Part shown: positions 35,901 to 40,171 of the stretch, piece after piece
Layout of the letters: each line of letters starts with the position of its first letter
Position numbering within the stretch: position 1 is the stretch's first letter
From: Acidobacteriota bacterium
GTDB taxonomy: Bacteria > Acidobacteriota > Terriglobia > Terriglobales > Acidobacteriaceae
Assembly (NCBI GenBank): GCA_021793405.1
Contig: JAJYSV010000037.1
Coordinates: 1-40,171 of the forward strand
Reading direction: 5' to 3'
DNA: 40,171 bases
The notes under the pieces: model-generated
Database searches by the model: none
What the model saw: the letters and a program-made list of their open reading frames with translations, nothing else
What the model was told of the DNA's origin: nothing
Program-made: the position numbers and the translations under genes

Positions 35901-36233
35901 ATGAACGAGGACACCATCATGGAAACAAGTAATCGACGAATCCTCTATCACCAGCAGAGGCTTGCAGAAAACTGTTTGCCGATACTAAGTGCCGCCGCTA
36001 AGAATTTCGGGGGCCATGTCTCAGTCAACTCAACCCTGCCAGCCTCGAGTCTAAATCTTGGCTACGTTTTACAAATGCCAGATAGATCCGAGAAATATCT
36101 CGAAATCGACGCGTATTTGGTCGGCACTTATCTGTCGGATGACAAGGTTAGCTTTCACAGCAAGGTAGATTCTCTAACCGAAAAGCTGCGCCATGCATTG
36201 CTCATCGACAAACGCACATCTGTGATTTCCTAG
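35901..36233 (+). CDS. Small protein of unknown function
   Basis: From the ATG at 35901 (AAGGA five bases upstream) the protein has 110 residues; an ATG at 35919 also has a good ribosome site (GAGGA), and the frame opens at GTG 35883. I recognise no family. It has no signal peptide or membrane helix. The pattern suggests a small mixed alpha/beta domain: a helix (RILYHQQRLAENCLPILSAAAKNFG), strands (YVLQMP, YLEIDAYLVG) and a C-terminal helix (VDSLTEKLRHALL). Base composition is clearly more A+T-rich than the neighbours, with codons rare in the rest of the window, suggesting recent acquisition. It sits alone between DUF4126 and the convergent mqnC gene. Confidence 0.6.
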   Translation: MNEDTIMETSNRRILYHQQRLAENCLPILSAAAKNFGGHVSVNSTLPASSLNLGYVLQMPDRSEKYLEIDAYLVGTYLSDDKVSFHSKVDSLTEKLRHALLIDKRTSVIS

Positions 36234-36267
36234 GTCGGAGCCCAAGCGCGTTCATGGCTTCGCCCTT

Positions 36268-37314
36268 CTAATTCAAGAACATGGTGCGATAGAGGGTGTC
36301 GCGCTGCACCGGCTTGAAGCCCGCATCGCGGATCACGTGGCGGAGTTCTTCTTCGGTGGTGTGGTTTGCCGTGCCAGCGGCTTTGACGACATTTTCTTCC
36401 AACATCACCGAGCCCACATCGTTGCCGCCAAAGCGCAAACCCATCTGGAGCACTTTGAGCCCTTGCGTCACCCAGCTCGACTGCACATTTTCGATGTTGT
36501 CGAGATAGAGGCGAGAGATCGCCAGCACTTTCAGGTATTCGACTGAGGTTGCCTCGTCCCAGCCACGGCCGCCGAGTGCCGTATTGTGAGGCTGGAAGCT
36601 CCACGGAATAAAGGCGGTGAATCCGCCCGTTTCTTCCTGGAGACGGCGCAGCGTTTCAAAGTGATTCACGCGCTGCTCGAACGTCTCGCCCACGCCGAAC
36701 ATCATGGTCGCGGTGGTGCGCATCCCGAGTTGATGCGCGGTGCGATGGACCAGCACCCACTCGTCGGTGCCGCATTTCAGCCTGGCAATGCGGTGTCGCA
36801 CTTCGTCGTCGAGAATCTCCGCGCCGCCGCCGGGGATCGAATCCAGACCCGCATCGCGCAGCCGCGCGATGGTATCGCGGACGGAAAGTTCGCTATATTC
36901 CGCGATCGCCAGAATCTCGGAGGCGGAAAAGCAATGCAGCCAGATGGAGGGAAAGCGCTGCTTGATGCCCGTCAACAAACGCTCGAACCAGTCGATTTTG
37001 AGGTCGGGATGTAAGCCGCCCTGCATCAGCACGCCGGTACCGCCCATCTCGACCGTCTCGCGGATCTTTTCGTAAATGGTGTCGAAGTCGAGGATGTAAC
37101 CTTCCGCAGCGAGTTTGCCCTTGAGCGGGCGATAGAACGCGCAAAAGCTGCAATACTCGGTGCAGAAATTGGTGTAGTTGATGTTGCGGTCGATGATGTA
37201 GGTGACGATGCCTTCAGGATGCAGCTTGCGGCGCACCGCGTTGGCTTCCATGCCTAGGCCAATCAGATCGTCGGACTGAAAAGCATCCAGGGCTTGTTGC
37301 CGCGTGATCCCCAT
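36268..37314 (-). CDS. mqnC: Cyclic dehypoxanthinyl futalosine synthase (radical SAM)
   Basis: The 348-residue protein is a radical SAM enzyme with the cluster motif C51-x3-C55-x2-C58 (CTEYCSFC). The preceding LHPEGIVTYIIDRNINYTN is characteristic of MqnC, and GGTGVLMQGGLHPDLKIDWFE and IPWSFQPHNTALGG agree. MqnC cyclises dehypoxanthine futalosine in the futalosine route to menaquinone. The related MqnE and CofH enzymes differ in these segments, so MqnC is the best call. No other mqn gene is in the window. The ATG is at 37312-37314; a small ORF on the same strand ends 107 bp upstream. Confidence 0.92.
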   Translation of the reverse strand: MGITRQQALDAFQSDDLIGLGMEANAVRRKLHPEGIVTYIIDRNINYTNFCTEYCSFCAFYRPLKGKLAAEGYILDFDTIYEKIRETVEMGGTGVLMQGGLHPDLKIDWFERLLTGIKQRFPSIWLHCFSASEILAIAEYSELSVRDTIARLRDAGLDSIPGGGAEILDDEVRHRIARLKCGTDEWVLVHRTAHQLGMRTTATMMFGVGETFEQRVNHFETLRRLQEETGGFTAFIPWSFQPHNTALGGRGWDEATSVEYLKVLAISRLYLDNIENVQSSWVTQGLKVLQMGLRFGGNDVGSVMLEENVVKAAGTANHTTEEELRHVIRDAGFKPVQRDTLYRTMFLN

Positions 37315-37420
37315 AGTATTAGTTTACCTGCTCAGCGCCGACGTGTGCCTGCAAACCGCAGTGTTTCCGAAGCTGTCGATGCGACCGCAATTTGAAGGCG
37401 ATCACCAACTGCCGGCGGTA

Positions 37421-37630
37421 TCACCGGACCGGCGGCTTTTCTTTTTCGGTGCCATTCGGTGCGCTTTCTTCTGGATGGTGTGAGGAATCCGCAAGTGGGG
37501 ATTCCGGAGGGGGTGACGTCGCCGGAGTCGGCGGCATCTTTCTGCGCTCCATCTTGCGAATATCATCTGGATTGGAGACCCCGAAGATCGAAAGCGCGTG
37601 GCCGATCTTACTCAAGATTCCGTTGGACAT
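37421..37630 (-). CDS. Small ORF with Pro-rich tail, unknown function
   Basis: The 69-residue frame starts at ATG with GAGGG seven bases upstream, a better ribosome site than many larger genes here. The N-terminus (SNGILSKIGHALSIFGVSNPDDIRKMERRK) looks like an ordered basic helix, and the rest is Pro/Ser/Glu-rich. It is on the same strand as mqnC and could be cotranscribed with it. Its length and tail make it easy to dismiss, and conservation would decide. Between its stop and mqnC I see only an imperfect GC-rich hairpin near 37411-37436. On the other side, about 108 bp reach to the DUF481 start with no further gene. Confidence 0.5.
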   Translation of the reverse strand: MSNGILSKIGHALSIFGVSNPDDIRKMERRKMPPTPATSPPPESPLADSSHHPEESAPNGTEKEKPPVR

Positions 37631-37738
37631 TTAACGCCCTCTCTCGTTTGATAGTGTAGTACGGGTTATAGATTCTTGCTGTGCCGACCAACACCTGGCC
37701 AACGTATCTGCATCGAAACATTGAGGAAAGCCAAACCT

Positions 37739-38917
37739 ATGCGACTTCAAGCGAAAAATTCCCGCCATCTTTTCAGGATGATCTCCGCGATTCCTTGCCT
37801 TCTATTAGCCGGTTGTTTGCTTCCCGAACTTCCCGCATGCGCGGCCGATACGGCGGCCAAGGCACAGCCGGATCTTCTGGTATTTGCCAATGGCGACAAG
37901 CTGACCGGAAAGTTGGATCACGAGGCCGACGGCACCGTATTTTTTTCCAGCGACAACGCCGGAATGGTCCAGGTTCCCTGGAGCAAGCTGAAAGAACTGC
38001 ACACAGCAAAGCAATTTGCCGTTATCGAGACCGGCTCACCCGTGGGACGCAAGAAGGCGAATCTCAACATCCCCGTCGGCACCATCGAAATCCATGGTGA
38101 CACGCTCACCGTCAACACGCTACATGGGACGCAGCAAATTCCGGTCAAAAACATCGCGTACATCATTGATCAGGCAACATTTGACAAAGATGTCTTCAAG
38201 AAACAAGGTCTAACGCAAGGAATTACAGGCTCGGTCGGCGCCGGCGCCAGCACGGTGAACTCCACGCAAAACAGCGTCAGCATCAATACGGCGGTGGTTC
38301 TATCGCGAGCCGTGCCGCCGGTAACCTGGATGCCCGCAAGACAACGCACGCTCTTAAACTTCAGCAGCAACTACGGGCAGGTCACGCAGCCGAACACTCC
38401 CACGGTGAAGACCAACATTCTGCATGGGGATTTGGAAGAAGACGAGTATTTCAGCCCGCGCTTCTATGTGCTGGAGCAGGCGGCATTCGATCATAATTTT
38501 TCGCAGGGGTTGGATTTGCAGCAACTTTACGGGATTGGCGTCGGCTACACGGCCATCAAGGAACCCAAGCAGGAACTGGACGTAACCGCAGTCATGGACT
38601 ATACGAAGCAACAGTTTTCAGCTTCCGGCACGACTCCTGCGACCAGCACCAATCTGGTGGGCTCCAGCTTCGGGGACAACTATATGCGGAAATTCCCCAG
38701 AAACATCCTCTTCACAGAAGTCGCGGCCTTCAATCCAGCATGGAACAGTCCGTCGGACTACTCAGGCAATGTATCCGTGGGTGCAACCTTCCCGGTCTTC
38801 AAGAATTTTGGGTTTTCGGTGGGAGTCATCGACAGCTATTTGAATAATCCGCCTCTGGGATTCCAGGGAAATTCGGTGCAGTTCAACACTGCATTGACCT
38901 ACACCATCCAACGCTAG
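37739..38917 (+). CDS. DUF481 family outer-membrane protein
   Basis: From the ATG at 37739 the protein has 392 residues. The first ~37 form an export signal with both a lipobox (LLLAGC, Cys26) and a possible signal-peptidase I site further on (ACAAD), so lipidation is uncertain. The segment LVFANGDKLTGKLDHEADGTVFF, followed by VQVPWSKLKELHT, is a common leader domain in DUF481 proteins. The C-terminal half is beta-barrel-like, with DUF481 features (YGIGVGYTAIKEPKQELDVTAVMDYTKQQF) and ends TALTYTIQR. Some relatives are called salt-induced outer-membrane proteins, but the role is not known. The frame is open to 37676; GAGGA is about 12 bases before the chosen ATG. Confidence 0.8.
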   Translation: MRLQAKNSRHLFRMISAIPCLLLAGCLLPELPACAADTAAKAQPDLLVFANGDKLTGKLDHEADGTVFFSSDNAGMVQVPWSKLKELHTAKQFAVIETGSPVGRKKANLNIPVGTIEIHGDTLTVNTLHGTQQIPVKNIAYIIDQATFDKDVFKKQGLTQGITGSVGAGASTVNSTQNSVSINTAVVLSRAVPPVTWMPARQRTLLNFSSNYGQVTQPNTPTVKTNILHGDLEEDEYFSPRFYVLEQAAFDHNFSQGLDLQQLYGIGVGYTAIKEPKQELDVTAVMDYTKQQFSASGTTPATSTNLVGSSFGDNYMRKFPRNILFTEVAAFNPAWNSPSDYSGNVSVGATFPVFKNFGFSVGVIDSYLNNPPLGFQGNSVQFNTALTYTIQR

Positions 38918-38996
38918 GGAACTGCTCGATGACGTGGGCTGGAAAAGGGGCGAGTTGAAGATCGCTCACCGCCCTCTCCAATACGCCGTCATTTCT

Positions 38997-39527
38997 CTAA
39001 AACGTCAATGGCTTGGACAGAATATCCATGGCCTGTTGCGGCAATGGCTTGTTGGCGCTCGCCAGCAACTCGCTGACCTGCCACATTTGCGTGGAGGAAA
39101 GAATTTGATCGAACGACGGCATTCCAGTCAGGCGAATTCCGTTGGCAACCTTCCAATATGTTTCTCCCGGCGGATCGTCACTGACACCGACAACGCTGCG
39201 CGGCCCGTGCGCTTGCCACAACTGGGGAGCCCGAGGATACATATGCGGAGCGAGCGCGGAGTTCTGACTATTCAGACCGTGACAAAATGCGCAATTCTGC
39301 CGGTAGACCTGCGCTCCGGCGACCATATTGTCCGCAGTGGGCTGGATGGGCACCGACTTCGGCATATCTTTCTGTATACGATCGTGAAGTGGCACATGCA
39401 CAATCTGTTTCTCAAAGGGAAAAGGCGCGTCCGCGACTGCGACTGGAGGGTTGCCAAAGCGGAGGTAGCAAAGTGCGCCGATCGGTAGTATTACCAGACC
39501 GATCAACAGGCCAATCAAAAACTTCAT
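38997..39527 (-). CDS. Monoheme cytochrome c, membrane-anchored
   Basis: From the ATG at 39525-39527 (GGGAG seven bases upstream) the protein has 176 residues. An N-terminal hydrophobic segment (MKFLIGLLIGLVILPIGALC, 1-20) anchors or exports it. The heme c site is CAFCH (C79, C82, H83), and the likely axial Met is in TGMPSF (M136), a usual class I layout. It would carry electrons in the periplasm; the partner oxidase or reductase is not in the window. The upstream TTG at 39539 is less likely. It is convergent with the DUF481 gene, with 79 bp between stops and no strong terminator visible. Confidence 0.92.
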   Translation of the reverse strand: MKFLIGLLIGLVILPIGALCYLRFGNPPVAVADAPFPFEKQIVHVPLHDRIQKDMPKSVPIQPTADNMVAGAQVYRQNCAFCHGLNSQNSALAPHMYPRAPQLWQAHGPRSVVGVSDDPPGETYWKVANGIRLTGMPSFDQILSSTQMWQVSELLASANKPLPQQAMDILSKPLTF

Positions 39528-39666
39528 ACAGACTCCCAAGCCGGTGAATTTTCGTCCTGCAGTAGAGGGCGGACTCGCCTCTCTACTCCGAGTACAGATA
39601 GACTACATATGTCACGCAACCCTAGTAAATGATTTCGATGATTTAATGGAGACTTAGGAGAAAACA

Positions 39667-40171
39667 GTGCTGTCTCAGTTCACCCGGAGAGCCAACAGCT
39701 TTCCTTTGTCCATTTGGACGTCCATGTTGTCCAGTGCCGCTCGTACCGGTTTCGGATTCACTTTTTCGAGCACCGCATGTTTAGCACTTCTGGTGTTATT
39801 GTGCAGCGCGGGCGCTCCATTGGAGGCCCAGAGCCAGGCTCCAGACCAGCAGACGCCATCGTCTTCATCCTCCTCTGTCCAGTCGAAGCAGCAAATCAAT
39901 GAAACCAGACGCACGCTGGAAAGCAGGCGTCAGCAGACCAAGCGACGCCGCGAGGCGGCGCTGGTAACGGACACCTACACGCACCGATGGGAGGTTTACA
40001 CCGGCGGCGGATATATGCGCTTTCGCCCAGGCCCTTATATTCACAATTCCGGCATGGGCGGCTGGATTGTGGGTGCGACACGCTATTTCACTCCGCGACT
40101 GGGAATTACAGTCGACGTGCGCGGCTTTTATGGGAACAATTCCCTGGGTGCAGTCCAGGGAGGCGGCTACA
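39667..40171 (+). CDS. Exported beta-barrel protein, partial (runs off window)
   Basis: An open frame starts at GTG 39667, with AGGAG six bases upstream, and continues past the window end (168 codons so far). After a long basic N-terminus comes a hydrophobic signal segment (ACLALLVLLCSAGAPLEAQS), a Gln/Ser-rich linker with a six-Ser run, a charged helix (NETRRTLESRRQQTKRRREAAL), and then beta-barrel-like sequence (RWEVYTGGGYMRFRPGPYI, GWIVGATRYFTPRLGITVDVRGFYG). This resembles OmpA-type eight-strand barrels. Only the start is visible, so length and family are open. The A+T-rich stretch 39594-39655 upstream probably holds its promoter. Confidence 0.7.
   Translation, partial: MLSQFTRRANSFPLSIWTSMLSSAARTGFGFTFSSTACLALLVLLCSAGAPLEAQSQAPDQQTPSSSSSSVQSKQQINETRRTLESRRQQTKRRREAALVTDTYTHRWEVYTGGGYMRFRPGPYIHNSGMGGWIVGATRYFTPRLGITVDVRGFYGNNSLGAVQGGGY

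Overview
The window looks like a chromosomal segment of an acidobacterium, probably class Terriglobia. This is inferred from style, not from a marker gene. The DNA is GC-rich. There is a futalosine-pathway menaquinone gene (mqnC), a coiled-coil porin, several exported proteins of the kind common in soil acidobacteria, and a cellulose-synthase-like GT2 enzyme with no bcs operon around it. No tRNA, rRNA, CRISPR array or prophage was seen. Most of the window is housekeeping and envelope biology rather than an accessory island.

Layout. 1-930: remnant of an IS110-family element (only the C-terminal half of the transposase) between two roughly 125-bp direct repeats. 970-4022 (-): ClC H+/Cl- exchanger coupled by a 4-bp overlap to a membrane-anchored TPR protein. 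4398-6233 (+): porin with a periplasmic coiled coil, ending in a perfect hairpin shared with a convergent exported helical-repeat protein (6317-7168). 7374-9383 (+): exported protein of unknown function and a D-2-hydroxyacid dehydrogenase. 9377-13776 (-): enoyl-CoA hydratase, a small lipoprotein and a YdiJ-like FAD/FeS D-2-hydroxyacid dehydrogenase. 13904-15253 (+): a VOC-like/lumazine synthase fusion followed by nusB. 15518-21878 (-): a frameshifted Pr6Pr membrane gene, an aldehyde dehydrogenase, alanine dehydrogenase and a large beta-propeller lipoprotein.

22039-28378 (+) is a complete cell-elongation locus, mreB-mreC-mreD-mrdA(PBP2)-mrdB(RodA). It is followed, after a 465-bp gap, by an RNase E/G gene whose S1 domain is split by about 615 low-complexity residues. 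The elongasome genes are tightly packed except for a hairpin between mreB and mreC. MreC and PBP2 both carry unusual Pro/Ala/Thr-rich periplasmic tails.

32455-40171: outer-membrane beta-barrel protein with a Gly-Tyr microsatellite, strong bidirectional terminator, GT2 glycosyltransferase (-), DUF4126 membrane protein (+), a small orphan ORF, mqnC with a small upstream ORF (-), a DUF481 protein (+), a monoheme cytochrome c (-), and the start of another beta-barrel protein that runs off the end.

I did not find a clear new multi-gene defence or mobile system. The best candidates for something little described are the VOC-RibH fusion, the split-S1 RNase E/G with its internal motif repeats, the Pr6Pr frameshift at a TTTTTTA heptamer, and the IS110 remnant between long direct repeats. 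Many long antisense ORFs in this GC-rich window are shadows and were left out.
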